Numbered from the stretch's first letter, positions 1 through 8,355 are shown. The stretch is DNA of 61,001 bases from CAYQPF01 sp964419225 (GCA_964419225.1 CAYQPF010000012.1:1-61001), one strand, 5' to 3'. Program-made: numbers and translations. Notes: generated by a model from the letters alone, not told the origin.

Positions 1-2861
1 CCCTTGTATTTAATTCTGTTCGTCCCTGCCGGTAAAACAAGATTTTTTGTTGCCCATTGGGTTATACCTGGTGTGAAAGCAGTTGCTTGTGGAGCTACAG
101 TAACCATGGTTCCGGCAGAACCTCCTGTATAAACAATCAGGCTGGTATAACTTGTTCCATTATTCGTGGAATAGAGAATTTCAAGCTGATCATTCTGGGT
201 TGTACGGGTAGCATAAGCATAATCAAAAGACAATCTGCCAGTGATACCAGCCAGATTGAAAGGAGGGGAAACCATTTCGATGCTTCCTGAGGTTAAACTA
301 TAAAACCCGGCCATTGCAGAACCTTCCGGAGTAGATCCAAAAGCATTAGCTGTAGATCTTGACCAGGCAGGTGATAATACAGGAATCGACCATCCCAAAG
401 AAGGGAAGGATGAACTGCTAAAGTCTTGAATACACGGGAATACTGTAACGGTAGGGAAAGATTCAACTTCAAATGAGTATGAAGACAGGGCAAGAGCCAT
501 GGAACCGTTACTCGCCACAGCATCGACAGTCCAATACCAGACATCCGAGTAATTCATGCTAAGACCAGCCTCATATACAGGATTAAAGGAAGTACCTGAA
601 ATACCGGTATATGTGTGTTGTCCGGGATAAGCTGAGTTTAGAATTTGAGTAACATCCCCCTTCACCATATAGACATTGTAAAATATGGGTGCTGGCCCGA
701 CAGTGTTGGGAGTCCAGGAGAGATCATCTCCGGCTATAGGCATTCCTATTGCAGCATTTGCAGGATAAGTTATGATGGGAGCTCTGACGACATCTGGACG
801 TTCCCAGGATAAGAAAGGATACCCATTATTGTAAAGTAAGTTAAGCTGCCAATAATCATTGGTGCCATTAATAGTTTCACCTGCAAAATCCCAGTTTGTA
901 TATGAGGAATATGTTTTCATTTGAGCAGTAGTTTTACCCATTCCGCCATAAGAAGTGTTGATCCCGGAAGTTTGCATATCCCATAAACAATTGGTGACAG
1001 TTCCTGCTGAAGCACCACAAAGACCACCTTTTTGTCCACCACTGACAGCTCCGGCAGCAAAGCAATTGGTAATAGTTCCACTGCCATGATATCCTACCAG
1101 TCCACCGATATAATGTACCCCGCTGGCAGATGCCGTGGAATAGGAATTGGTAATGGTTGTGTAATTTTGTCCTACTAATCCACCGACAGTGTTACTGGTG
1201 CCGATAACATCCCCGCTGGAAAAGCAACGATTTATAATGCCTTCATTCATGCCGGATATAGCACCTACATAAAGATTGCCTCTGACACTTCCTTTTGCTG
1301 AACTATTTGTTATTGTACCGTAATTATGACCTGCGATAATCCCTGTAGAATTATAACCGGTAACATTCGACCCGATTGCAGTTTCGATAGTGAGATTATC
1401 AATGGTAGAACCAGTTTGAGTATAACCCCAAAACCCGCAATCTGAATTAGCAGGTCGGTTGAATTTAAGTCCTGTGATTTTGTTATTGTTGCCGTCAAAA
1501 TGCCCAGCAAAACGGGTTGTTGAACTGCCGAGAGGTTCCCATCCTGCAGTGCCCCAGGTAGTATAACCTTCCCCGCCTACTGCAAGGTACGACGTTAAAT
1601 CAACATCATTCATCAGTTTAAAATATTTGTTACTATAGGAATCACCTAAATATTGACGCATAATGTTTAAGTCAGCCGAAGTATAAATCTGGTAAGGATC
1701 AGTTTGAGATCCTATTCCTGAAGCAAAATAAATCAATTCAAATTTTACATTATCAAGATATAAAGCCCCACTCCAATTATTGGTTGCACGGAATTTGACA
1801 GTATTAGCTCCCTGAGGGATAACAAAACTTTTAGTTGTCCATACAGAACCATTTTCCAAAGCTCCCCCGGGGGCTCCGCTATATGTAATCAGAGACGTAA
1901 AGCTCAATCCGTAATTCGTGGAATACATTATTTCCAAACTGTCGCTATTACCCATTCCCATTTGCTGGGCCGAATGGGCATATAAGCAATCAAAAGTCAG
2001 CAGACTGGTCTTGTTTCCCGTATTGATAAAAGGAGTACTAAGATCGTAAAAATCATGTGTAGTGTTAAGGTATGTTGTAGCAGAACCGGCTCCTGCAACT
2101 CCGTAAGCATTAATATTATCCGTTCTCCACCAGTAAGCATTCACCCAGTTTACCGGAGGGAAAGTACCGGCAAAAGTCTCAGTTACAGGGAAACTGGTGA
2201 TTCTGGAATCAACATAATGAATATCAAAATCATCCATGAACCAGGCCGGACCATAGCAACTTGTTCCTTCAAAACAAACCCTGATTGTTTGTCCTGCATA
2301 GAGTGATAAATCCAGACTTTCCTGAATAAATGTTCCAGGTCCATTATTCGAGGAACCGCTATGAGAATCAAAGTCTGTACCATAACGTTCCCAAACTGTG
2401 GTATATGCACCACCGTTAGCAGAGATCTTGACACTTCCAATATCATAAGGATATGTGGCATGTACACCTTTTGACCATTTGAAAAAAAGTTTGTACATAG
2501 GCCCTGGAATTATTATATAAGGGGAATAAAGATAAGCCTTTTGCCCGCTCCAGGACTCGGAAAAACCCAAACCAGCATAACCAACTGTTGCATTACCACC
2601 CTGTATCCAACCGAACCACCAATAACCAGTGTCAGTAGTTGGTGTCCAATCATTCGAGAAAAATGGTGGATTAGTGTTGTATGAATTAAAATTATCCATA
2701 TAAGGAGCAGTATAAATTGTACGTGGTGTTCCAGAATCCTGGGAAGATAGTTCGGGAGTGTTTGCTAAGGGATTGGAATAAATTGCATTATTACCTGCAG
2801 CACCTAAAAAAGTAAATCCCCAAAGAACGATAACTAATAAAAGAGAGTAATGCTTAAACAT
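1..2861 (-). CDS. Secreted adhesin-like protein with choice-of-anchor-J and GLUG repeats (partial)
   Basis: An uninterrupted frame of 953 codons runs from an ATG at 2861 off the left edge, so the stop is not in the window. The start has a GAAGGA Shine-Dalgarno and a clear signal peptide (MFKHYSLLLVIVLWGFTFLG). Two cleaved-adhesin/choice-of-anchor-J type beta-sandwich domains are seen at about residues 48-215 and 220-385 (ETFAGTFPPVNWVN type). They are followed by the GSQTDPYQIYTSADL lead-in and GLUG motifs (GGLVGQN, GGLVGYHG) at about 390-640, a fibronectin-like stretch, and a third anchor-J domain (SFPSLGW) near the edge. The family is exported and surface-associated. By analogy with other genes here, a C-terminal sorting domain is expected beyond the edge. 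Ligand unknown. Confidence 0.85.
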   Translation of the reverse strand, partial: MFKHYSLLLVIVLWGFTFLGAAGNNAIYSNPLANTPELSSQDSGTPRTIYTAPYMDNFNSYNTNPPFFSNDWTPTTDTGYWWFGWIQGGNATVGYAGLGFSESWSGQKAYLYSPYIIIPGPMYKLFFKWSKGVHATYPYDIGSVKISANGGAYTTVWERYGTDFDSHSGSSNNGPGTFIQESLDLSLYAGQTIRVCFEGTSCYGPAWFMDDFDIHYVDSRITSFPVTETFAGTFPPVNWVNAYWWRTDNINAYGVAGAGSATTYLNTTHDFYDLSTPFINTGNKTSLLTFDCLYAHSAQQMGMGNSDSLEIMYSTNYGLSFTSLITYSGAPGGALENGSVWTTKSFVIPQGANTVKFRATNNWSGALYLDNVKFELIYFASGIGSQTDPYQIYTSADLNIMRQYLGDSYSNKYFKLMNDVDLTSYLAVGGEGYTTWGTAGWEPLGSSTTRFAGHFDGNNNKITGLKFNRPANSDCGFWGYTQTGSTIDNLTIETAIGSNVTGYNSTGIIAGHNYGTITNSSAKGSVRGNLYVGAISGMNEGIINRCFSSGDVIGTSNTVGGLVGQNYTTITNSYSTASASGVHYIGGLVGYHGSGTITNCFAAGAVSGGQKGGLCGASAGTVTNCLWDMQTSGINTSYGGMGKTTAQMKTYSSYTNWDFAGETINGTNDYWQLNLLYNNGYPFLSWERPDVVRAPIITYPANAAIGMPIAGDDLSWTPNTVGPAPIFYNVYMVKGDVTQILNSAYPGQHTYTGISGTSFNPVYEAGLSMNYSDVWYWTVDAVASNGSMALALSSYSFEVESFPTVTVFPCIQDFSSSSFPSLGWSIPVLSPAWSRSTANAFGSTPEGSAMAGFYSLTSGSIEMVSPPFNLAGITGRLSFDYAYATRTTQNDQLEILYSTNNGTSYTSLIVYTGGSAGTMVTVAPQATAFTPGITQWATKNLVLPAGTNRIKYK

Positions 2862-3134
2862 TATTTTTCCTTCTCAATCTGCTTGCAGAGGTATGCTAAA
2901 ACACTTTGCTAAACATAACTCAGGGTTAATTTCTGATCGAAGTTCTGTGTTGGCAAATGAGAAGAAAGCACCGGACACACTTAATTTTGTTCATTTCAAA
3001 TAAACAAAACTTAACAATGTGTAATTAAATAATGACTTAATATTCAGTCAAGGGAAATAATGATTGCTATTTGATTGGAGAAAATGGGTTACAAACTTTT
3101 GAAGCAAAATCTGATTTTTGGAGATATTCTTATT
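2862..3134. other. AT-rich intergenic spacer
   Basis: This begins the 698-bp divergent region between the adhesin start at 2861 and the esterase start at 3560. I see no credible gene in it. It holds the upstream region of the adhesin gene; no convincing -35/-10 pair stands out. Confidence 0.5.
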
Positions 3135-3150
3135 TGTCCGAAATCGAACA
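3135..3150 (+). promoter_or_regulatory. Putative sigma-54 enhancer site (UAS)
   Basis: TGTCCGAAATCGAACA matches 14 of 16 positions of the perfect palindrome TGTCCGATATCGGACA found beside the NtrC-type regulator gene (13071-13086). It lies about 130 bp upstream of a sigma-54 promoter, the usual distance for an enhancer-binding site. Inference from sequence only. Confidence 0.5.
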
Positions 3151-3278
3151 CCAATTGTATCAAAAATGCAAATAATATGTAGTTCGAAAATATGAAAGCA
3201 AATAAAATCTAAAAGCAAATTACGTAAACGATAGTTTGCCAAAACCTTAGGAGTGTATATAAATTATATACAAAGTGT

Positions 3279-3294
3279 TGGCATCGGGGTTGCA
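3279..3294 (+). promoter_or_regulatory. Sigma-54 (-24/-12) promoter
   Basis: TGGCATCGGGGTTGCA has the GG-N10-GC spacing and TGGCA..TTGC blocks of the sigma-54 consensus. Transcription would start near 3305 and read through a 28-codon permease remnant into the esterase-PDZ gene at 3560. Confidence 0.7.
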
Positions 3295-3323
3295 TGTATT
3301 TTATAAAGAGAAGTGGAGAGTGG

Positions 3324-3410
3324 ATGTTTGGTAATTATTTTAAAGTAGCTGTCCCAAAAATGCAGACCGGATATGAGTATAGGCGACAGTGGGCAGAGGG
3401 GAACACATAA
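3324..3410 (+). pseudogene. 5'-end remnant of an FtsX-type permease gene
   Basis: A 28-codon frame starts MFGNYFKVAV, nearly the same as the start of the intact permease at 13332 (MFSNYFKIAI), then loses all similarity and stops. The distance from the sigma-54 promoter to this ATG is also like that at 13332. I read it as the leftover 5' end of a paralogous permease whose body has been deleted, leaving its promoter to drive the next gene. Confidence 0.6.
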
Positions 3411-3475
3411 AAGAACACGGATGACACAGATCATACAGATGATCACAGATAGGGAAGAGAGGAGAGTGAAAAAAG
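3411..3475 (+). repeat. Nonamer-type short tandem repeat
   Basis: Degenerate 9-bp units (acggatgac, acagatcat, acagatgat) follow the permease remnant. They belong to a class of period-9 repeats also seen near 9112, 10232, 18913 and 51029. Confidence 0.5.
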
Positions 3476-3559
3476 AAACAACACATTTCCGACCATTCCC
3501 TTTTGAAAAGGGAAAAGTGGGAATAATTTTTAAGATAAAAAAAATAGAAGGAGAAAATT

Positions 3560-5095
3560 ATGTTACGAATTGGAAGCACAATTTTACTGCTCATTATGTT
3601 CAGCTTTGTCTATGGACAAAAAGTTCCTGAGAGATTGAACAAAATTATCAATAATAGCAGTATTTCGGCGGACTCTTTATACAAAAGTATCCGCAATTTT
3701 CAGGATTATACTCAGGTTGCGAATAAGGGTAAATTTATAGAAATGGTAAACATGATAAATGATACTTTAAAAGCACCTTATTTTGTCTATATACCTGAGT
3801 CCTACAATCCCAATAAGCCGACTCCCCTGATGCTTGAGTTACACGGCGGAGGTTTCGACATGAGAAATGCCACTGCTAATGCAGACAGTATAACTCAAAG
3901 AGCAGATTTCTGGGTATATGACAAAAATAAGGAATTCATTCATTTATATCCCTTGGGCAGTCAGGCAGCAATATGGTGGACAGAAATCGGGATTAATAAT
4001 ATTCTGAAGCAAATCAGAATTTTAAAAGAGAGTTACAATATTGATGATAACCGGATTTATGTGGGAGGATTTTCAGCAGGCGGGGCAGGTTCATTTTCTT
4101 TTGCTATGAACAAGCCTAATGATTTTGCAGCATTTTGTCCCATGAATGGATCACCTGCCGATGTAAGCATTTTTTCGGATAAAAGTGTTTATCCGGCGAA
4201 TTTGGCTAACAGAGCTGTGTATGCTATAGGAACCGATATTGATCCGTTATTCCCTAACCAACAGTTACCCAAAACAATGCAGGTGCTGGTTCAGGCAGGT
4301 GCTAACCTGACTTACAATGAAATTTCGGGAATTGGTCATGAGCCTCTGTATTATCCAACGGAAATGCCCAAGATTTATAATTTCTTCAATACACATCCCC
4401 GTGATCCTTTTAATCCCAAATTAGTATGGCAGAGAGCATATACACAATTCAGTGAATGTGACTGGTTAAAAATCACAAGCATAGACACCCTGCAAACACC
4501 TCAATCTTGGCAACAGGATTATCAAACAATTCTGACAGACAATAGTATGGCATTAGGTTTTTTCCCTGATATGGCATACACAGGAAAGGGGGTGAAAGTA
4601 TCTTCTGCAAATGCTCAAAAAACAGGGATATCTCCGGCATTAAAGGCTGGTTTATCAGCTCAGGATATAGTTGTAGGCATGGATGGAAAGAAAATAGATA
4701 ATCTCCAGGATTTGAGCAAAATAAAAGCAACCAAGAAATTGGGGGATAAATTTAGTTTAACAATCCTCAGAAATAAGAAAAAAATGGAATTACGTGGAGA
4801 ATTTCCACTAGTCCGGGAGTTTTCTGCTTTTTATTATCCCAACAAATCCGGGATCCTGAAAGCTTCTTTCTTTGCTAATACCTTTACAGTTGAAGGATCA
4901 TGCGTTAAAGAATTTGCCATTAAAATCAGCCCTGAAATGGTTCAGATGAATAATCCTGTGAAGGTGTTTTACAATGGAACTTTAGTGTATAATCAGAAAT
5001 GTGATTTGGACAGAAGTTATTTGATAAGTGATTATCGGAATAACTTAGACAGAAAAGCACTTTGGGTGAATGAGATAGAAATTAAGGTAAAATAG
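3560..5095 (+). CDS. Secreted alpha/beta-hydrolase esterase with C-terminal PDZ domain
   Basis: 511 aa. ATG at 3560 has a GGAG ribosome site and begins a signal peptide ending FVYGQ. Residues 70-280 form a polyhydroxybutyrate-depolymerase/feruloyl-esterase-like hydrolase: oxyanion region ELHGGGF, nucleophile elbow GGFSAGGAG (Ser), and a late GIGHEP that can supply the catalytic His. Residues about 330-415 look like a PDZ domain (GVKVSSAN ... AGLSAQDIVVGMDGKKI), a fusion also seen in some periplasmic hydrolases. The protein probably acts on an ester outside the cytoplasm; the substrate cannot be read from the sequence. It lies 266 bp downstream of a sigma-54 promoter and so probably belongs to the same regulon as the FtsX permease. 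Confidence 0.85.
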   Translation: MLRIGSTILLLIMFSFVYGQKVPERLNKIINNSSISADSLYKSIRNFQDYTQVANKGKFIEMVNMINDTLKAPYFVYIPESYNPNKPTPLMLELHGGGFDMRNATANADSITQRADFWVYDKNKEFIHLYPLGSQAAIWWTEIGINNILKQIRILKESYNIDDNRIYVGGFSAGGAGSFSFAMNKPNDFAAFCPMNGSPADVSIFSDKSVYPANLANRAVYAIGTDIDPLFPNQQLPKTMQVLVQAGANLTYNEISGIGHEPLYYPTEMPKIYNFFNTHPRDPFNPKLVWQRAYTQFSECDWLKITSIDTLQTPQSWQQDYQTILTDNSMALGFFPDMAYTGKGVKVSSANAQKTGISPALKAGLSAQDIVVGMDGKKIDNLQDLSKIKATKKLGDKFSLTILRNKKKMELRGEFPLVREFSAFYYPNKSGILKASFFANTFTVEGSCVKEFAIKISPEMVQMNNPVKVFYNGTLVYNQKCDLDRSYLISDYRNNLDRKALWVNEIEIKVK

Positions 5096-5103
5096 GATTT
5101 GGT

Positions 5104-5122
5104 GCTTCTTTGGGAGAAGAGC
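5104..5122 (-). repeat. Fragment of REP-like hairpin family
   Basis: cttctttgggagaagagc is the reverse complement of the right arm of the REP-like element at 17857-17916. Only the arm is present. Confidence 0.4.
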
Positions 5123-5166
5123 CTGGCAAGGGGAGAGTCTATAATCATGAGTCTTGAGTGGGGGAA

Positions 5167-5223
5167 AACACGGACTAACAAGGACAAGAGAAGAGATTTG
5201 AAGCCATAGTATGGTGGGATTGA
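5167..5223 (+). repeat. 57-bp direct repeat, left copy
   Basis: The segment beginning aacacggactaacaaggac is repeated with a few differences at 5666-5722. The two copies bracket the DUF3795 gene and a hairpin, 499 bp apart, as if the gene arrived with, or can be lost by, recombination between them. Confidence 0.75.
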
Positions 5224-5248
5224 TAAAAAGAAAGTTTAAGGAGAAAGA

Positions 5249-5590
5249 ATGAAAGACGCATATGCAAATTGCGGACTAAATTGTGCTGAGTGCGGTGCAT
5301 ACATTGCCACCCAGACCAATAGTGATGAAAAGAGAAAAGAAATCGTTGAGCAATGGAGCAAGGCATACGGTAGTAAAATCGAATATACACAGGTAAATTG
5401 TGATGGGTGCCGTGCCGGCGGAGTTCTGATAGGAGATTGTAATCAATGCCCGATTCGGGTTTGCGGGAATTCAAAAAATTTAGAGAATTGTGCACAATGT
5501 CCCGATTATATCTGTGAGACACTGGGTAAGTTTTTAAGCATAGTACCTGCTGCAAAAGCCAATTTGGAAGCGATCCGAGCAATGTTGTAG
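5249..5590 (+). CDS. DUF3795 cysteine-rich protein
   Basis: 113 aa, with GGAG upstream of the ATG. It has the DUF3795 pattern: an N-terminal CGLNCAECGAYIAT motif, then NCDGCRAGG, DCNQCPIRVCG and ENCAQCPDYIC. About a dozen cysteines in CxxC-like pairs suggest binding of zinc or an iron-sulfur cluster. There is no signal peptide, so it is cytoplasmic. The family's biochemical role is not established. The gene stands alone, flanked by 57-bp direct repeats, with a hairpin at 5623-5646 as likely terminator. Confidence 0.85.
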   Translation: MKDAYANCGLNCAECGAYIATQTNSDEKRKEIVEQWSKAYGSKIEYTQVNCDGCRAGGVLIGDCNQCPIRVCGNSKNLENCAQCPDYICETLGKFLSIVPAAKANLEAIRAML

Positions 5591-5622
5591 GATTGCACCA
5601 GTAGTTGACGGATTTTTGGTAG

Positions 5623-5646
5623 GGGCGAACCTGTGTGTTCGCCCTT
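5623..5646 (+). terminator. Hairpin cassette, possible terminator
   Basis: GGGCGAAC-N6-GTTCGCCC is a perfect 8-bp stem, but the T tract after it is weak. It is one of several look-alike hairpins in the window (15936, 24434, 29256, 55514). Confidence 0.5.
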
Positions 5647-5665
5647 AGAAAGAGACGCTTTTCGG

Positions 5666-5722
5666 AACACGGACTAACAAGGACAAGAGAAGAGATTTGA
5701 AGCTATAGAATGGTGGAATCGA
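5666..5722 (+). repeat. 57-bp direct repeat, right copy
   Basis: Second copy of the repeat at 5167-5223, with small differences (aagctatagaa for aagccatagta). Confidence 0.75.
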
Positions 5723-5825
5723 AAAAGGGATAAACCTGCAGGCAAATAGTAAGGAAAGAGTAGGCAGGAATCGGGCATGTATGACAAGTCTGACTTGTCG
5801 GGGAAGAGAATAACACATCTGTTAT

Positions 5826-5850
5826 AAAAAGGAGGCTCAAAAGAGCCTCC
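5826..5850 (-). terminator. Rho-independent terminator of the fusion kinase gene
   Basis: On the minus strand GGAGGCTC-TTTT-GAGCCTCC is followed by TTTTT, directly after the stop of the kinase gene. Confidence 0.85.
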
Positions 5851-5854
5851 CTAA

Positions 5855-7540
5855 TTAAAATGGCGGTCCGAAGTAAGGGGTCCATAACTCTCTTGCCAGA
5901 TTCTCATGATCGTCGTCGAGACCATATTGTTTGAAATATTTGCAGATATTGAAAATATCACGCTTAAACATCGACCAGGCACCCGGGTTAACAGATGGAT
6001 TTACCGCTTGAGGAAAATCTATGAAATAGGGATCCCCTTCATGATAAAGTATGTTATAAGGTGATAAATCCGCATGAATCAAGTCATTTCCAAGCATTAT
6101 CCTGATGTTTGTGAGGATTTTCTGAAAAACAATTTCGACTTCACTCTTTTCCAGTCGCACATCTTTCAGCAAAGGTGCAGCTTTATCATTCTTCCCGATA
6201 AAACCCATAACGACTGCGTCATCTGTGCAGGCTATAGGTTCCGGAACCCTTGCTCCACTCTCATAGAGTTTTTCCAATACTTCAAACTCATTATTGACCC
6301 AAACAGATCGGGTAATGATTTTTCCCATCCCGGATTTCTTTTGAGCTGCTCTTTCCAACCGGCTATCCCAGATTCTTCCCACATGATAAACGCCTTCTCT
6401 TTTGAAATTCCTGTACTTCTTTTCGAAATAGAGTTTCACTGCCATATAGTTTTTGTCGGTGTCAGGATGAGCTTTGCAACACAGCACTACCGCTTCTTTG
6501 CCCCTTTTTACGACTCTGATCAGTTCTGTGATTATTTTTTCATCCACGAATTCACCACAGGATTCTCCATAACGCATCAAATCCGTTTTGAGCTTATTGC
6601 TGCTCATTGTCAATCCTTCAAAGATGTCTTCCAGCAGTTTTACATATTCCCGGTCAACAGTTACATCTTCTTTATTGAATTTTGCTCCAACTTCAGCCAT
6701 AAAGACGGCACAAAATACCGCTGTATAGTAGTCCAGGACTTCATACTGCTCATCACTGAGCTCATATAAATCTGTCAGATAGGAGACATAGTCCATATTA
6801 GATTTTCTGGCCAGCAGAGCCATTCTCGTTAAAGCAAGGTGATAAAGCTTGTCTCCAAAACAGACTGAATCTATGTCCACGATTCCGGACAGTTTACCAT
6901 TGCTGATAATCACATTTTTGTTAGTTATATCATCAAGAAAAGGACGGGGTTTTATGCTGTCAAAATATTGAGTGAATTTGTTTAGTCCTGAAGCTAACAA
7001 ATCCGGATATTTATTCGTGAAAACCCCATTTGCTGTAATTCCTTTTCTGGCTGCTTGCAGACTTTCCAGTACAACATCTTTCCAGTTTTTATTCCTTTCA
7101 AGAGTCTCATCCTCATAAGAAAGTGCGTAACCGAAGCCTTTTGCAGGCGGGAGTTTTTGACTCAGATTCTGAAGATCTGAGATTCTTTCTGCTAAGCTGG
7201 CCTTCTGCAAATCGGTCAATTCATCGTAAACGAAATGCAGATCTTTGCCGGGTAATCTTTGCATGATCACATAGGGTTGATCAGCTTCAAGGTCAGAGAA
7301 ATAGATCTCCGGCAGAGGCAGTCCGTAAATAATCAGTTGTCCGTACCAGTAAATACCACCTTTCAATTCTTTTTTGCCTTCTGCATCGGCTATTCTGATA
7401 ACAAGTTTCTCATCCGAATCCAGTTCAACATCATAGACATAATGACATAGCCCTGTTTCGAAACGTTCTATTTTTTTTATTCCTGATTGATAATGCCGGC
7501 TTATAAGTTCAGTTGCCAACAGTTCATTTGGTTTTTCCAT
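5855..7540 (-). CDS. Fusion protein: aminoglycoside-phosphotransferase-like kinase plus RIO-type kinase
   Basis: 561 aa, start ATG at 7540 with a GGAGG site. Residues 1-310 resemble the APH/choline kinase fold: VIMQRLPGKDL, a Brenner-like loop with D204 and N209 in LDDITNKNVII, and a metal-binding IVDID (222/224). Residues 330-561 resemble a RIO1-type kinase: AVKLY with K369, the NEFEVLEKLYESGARVPEPI region, catalytic HADLSPYNIL (H489, D491, N496) and FIDF (D508). Both sites keep the residues needed for phosphotransfer. No signal peptide or membrane segment is seen. RIO kinases are known in archaea, eukaryotes and some bacteria as single-domain proteins; the tandem fusion is uncommon in my experience. 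Substrate unknown. A leader with tiny ORFs and a terminator precedes it. Confidence 0.8.
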   Translation of the reverse strand: MEKPNELLATELISRHYQSGIKKIERFETGLCHYVYDVELDSDEKLVIRIADAEGKKELKGGIYWYGQLIIYGLPLPEIYFSDLEADQPYVIMQRLPGKDLHFVYDELTDLQKASLAERISDLQNLSQKLPPAKGFGYALSYEDETLERNKNWKDVVLESLQAARKGITANGVFTNKYPDLLASGLNKFTQYFDSIKPRPFLDDITNKNVIISNGKLSGIVDIDSVCFGDKLYHLALTRMALLARKSNMDYVSYLTDLYELSDEQYEVLDYYTAVFCAVFMAEVGAKFNKEDVTVDREYVKLLEDIFEGLTMSSNKLKTDLMRYGESCGEFVDEKIITELIRVVKRGKEAVVLCCKAHPDTDKNYMAVKLYFEKKYRNFKREGVYHVGRIWDSRLERAAQKKSGMGKIITRSVWVNNEFEVLEKLYESGARVPEPIACTDDAVVMGFIGKNDKAAPLLKDVRLEKSEVEIVFQKILTNIRIMLGNDLIHADLSPYNILYHEGDPYFIDFPQAVNPSVNPGAWSMFKRDIFNICKYFKQYGLDDDHENLARELWTPYFGPPF

Positions 7541-7653
7541 TTATTCCTCCGGAAAAAGTTCTTTGATTTTTTACACATTTTAGTGTTTTGTACATTTTTA
7601 TTACCTCTCCATTTAGTGACAGTATTTTCTGTTAAATCAAATTCATAATTCAT
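7501..7653 (-). CDS. Small basic peptide ORF overlapping the kinase start
   Basis: 50 aa (MNYEFDLTENTVTKW...). A strong GGAGG lies 5 nt before the ATG at 7653, better than many real genes here. It overlaps the first 40 nt of the kinase gene in another frame and is lysine/asparagine rich toward the C terminus, with two cysteines. I recognise no family. It may be a leader peptide that couples translation to the kinase, or a real small protein. Confidence 0.4.
   Translation of the reverse strand: MNYEFDLTENTVTKWRGNKNVQNTKMCKKSKNFFRRNKWKNQMNCWQLNL
7524..7595 (-). CDS. 23-codon ORF nested in the kinase leader
   Basis: MYKTLKCVKNQRTFSGG then six more residues. AGAGG lies 8 nt before the ATG, and the stop falls just inside the kinase gene. 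It is in a different frame from both the 50-aa ORF and the kinase. Function unknown; it is listed because three such ORFs in a row, each with a ribosome site, is unusual. Confidence 0.25.
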   Translation of the reverse strand: MYKTLKCVKNQRTFSGGINGKTK

Positions 7654-7683
7654 TTTTACCTCCAAATTTTTAATTTTTTCCAT

Positions 7684-7720
7684 AAAAAAACCCCTTGAGA
7701 CCGGCAAATCCCAAGGGGTC
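7684..7720 (-). terminator. Attenuator-like terminator in the kinase leader
   Basis: Minus-strand stem CCCCTTG / CAAGGGG with a 14-nt loop, followed by seven T. It sits between the promoter and the kinase gene, so it would stop transcription before the gene unless overridden. Confidence 0.75.
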
Positions 7721-7749
7721 TGTAAATATATATGACGGGATCAGCCAGG

Positions 7750-7825
7750 TAAGACTAATCCCTGAATAATTACAAAGTTATTCCTTATTAACCTGATAAA
7801 TAAATTAATTCAGACAATAGTCTTA
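7750..7825 (-). promoter_or_regulatory. Structured leader RNA segment
   Basis: TAAGACTA (7750-7757 on plus) and TAGTCTTA (7818-7825) form a perfect 8-bp inverted repeat that encloses smaller ones (GAATAA / TTATTC). The right arm overlaps the stop codon of the 13-aa leader peptide, so ribosome stalling there could change pairing ahead of the terminator. Inference. Confidence 0.4.
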
Positions 7826-7864
7826 TTTTTTCTTAAGAAATCCTACTTCGTTAATATTCTTCAT
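7823..7864 (-). CDS. 13-codon leader peptide
   Basis: MKNINEVGFLKKK and a stop. It has the best ribosome site of the region, AGGAGG 8 nt before the ATG, and a sigma-70 promoter just upstream. Its position before a structured RNA and a terminator fits an attenuation leader peptide. There is no run of one amino acid that names the signal; three terminal lysines are the only cluster. Confidence 0.5.
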   Translation of the reverse strand: MKNINEVGFLKKK

Positions 7865-7897
7865 TATGTATTCCTCCTATTTATTTAAATATATTTC

Positions 7898-7926
7898 CTT
7901 TTATCAATTCTCTGGATAACTGTCAA
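7898..7926 (-). promoter_or_regulatory. Sigma-70 promoter of the kinase leader
   Basis: On the minus strand TTGACA (7921-7926), 17 nt, then TAAAAG (7898-7903), placed just before the 13-aa leader ORF. Confidence 0.6.
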
Positions 7927-8111
7927 CAGGAAATTAAGCGTGATAGATTCCTGAGCTGTAACACATCTTAAAAATAAAATACATTCAGATCCCTTCCCTT
8001 CTGTGTAAGTCTGTGTAAGTCCTTACTCGTCAGTGTTCCGAAAAACCCATTCCCCCTCTCCTTTTCATCATTGCAAATTTAGCAAGGGTTTCAATTATTC
8101 CTGCAAAAAAA

Positions 8112-8144
8112 TAACTTTCAACTCTCAACTTTCAACTCTCAACT
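8112..8144 (+). repeat. Heptamer tandem repeat
   Basis: Units aactttc and aactctc repeat with period 7. The rest of the 7927-8355 spacer has no gene; it holds a doubled 10-mer (tgtgtaagtc) near 8001 and A/T-rich heptamers near 8291. Confidence 0.7.
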
Positions 8145-8355
8145 GATAAGGTTTCCCTTTAGCTCCTTAGTAGCTTCTTAGTAGATCCCTACTATTTGCC
8201 TGCGGGTTTTCTCTTTTTCCAGAACCTTCAATTACCAACTTTCTGATTGAATATAGTCTGAGAGTTTCAACAATTTCACTTTTCTCCCTTTAATAATTAA
8301 TAATTGATTTAATAATTTTCCAACCCATCTCGTCCATCTAAATACCAAAAAACAC

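Noticed and set aside
6074..6769. 231-codon plus-strand ORF inside the fusion kinase gene
   Set aside because: It lies antisense to conserved kinase motifs, with no ribosome site and no recognisable domain.
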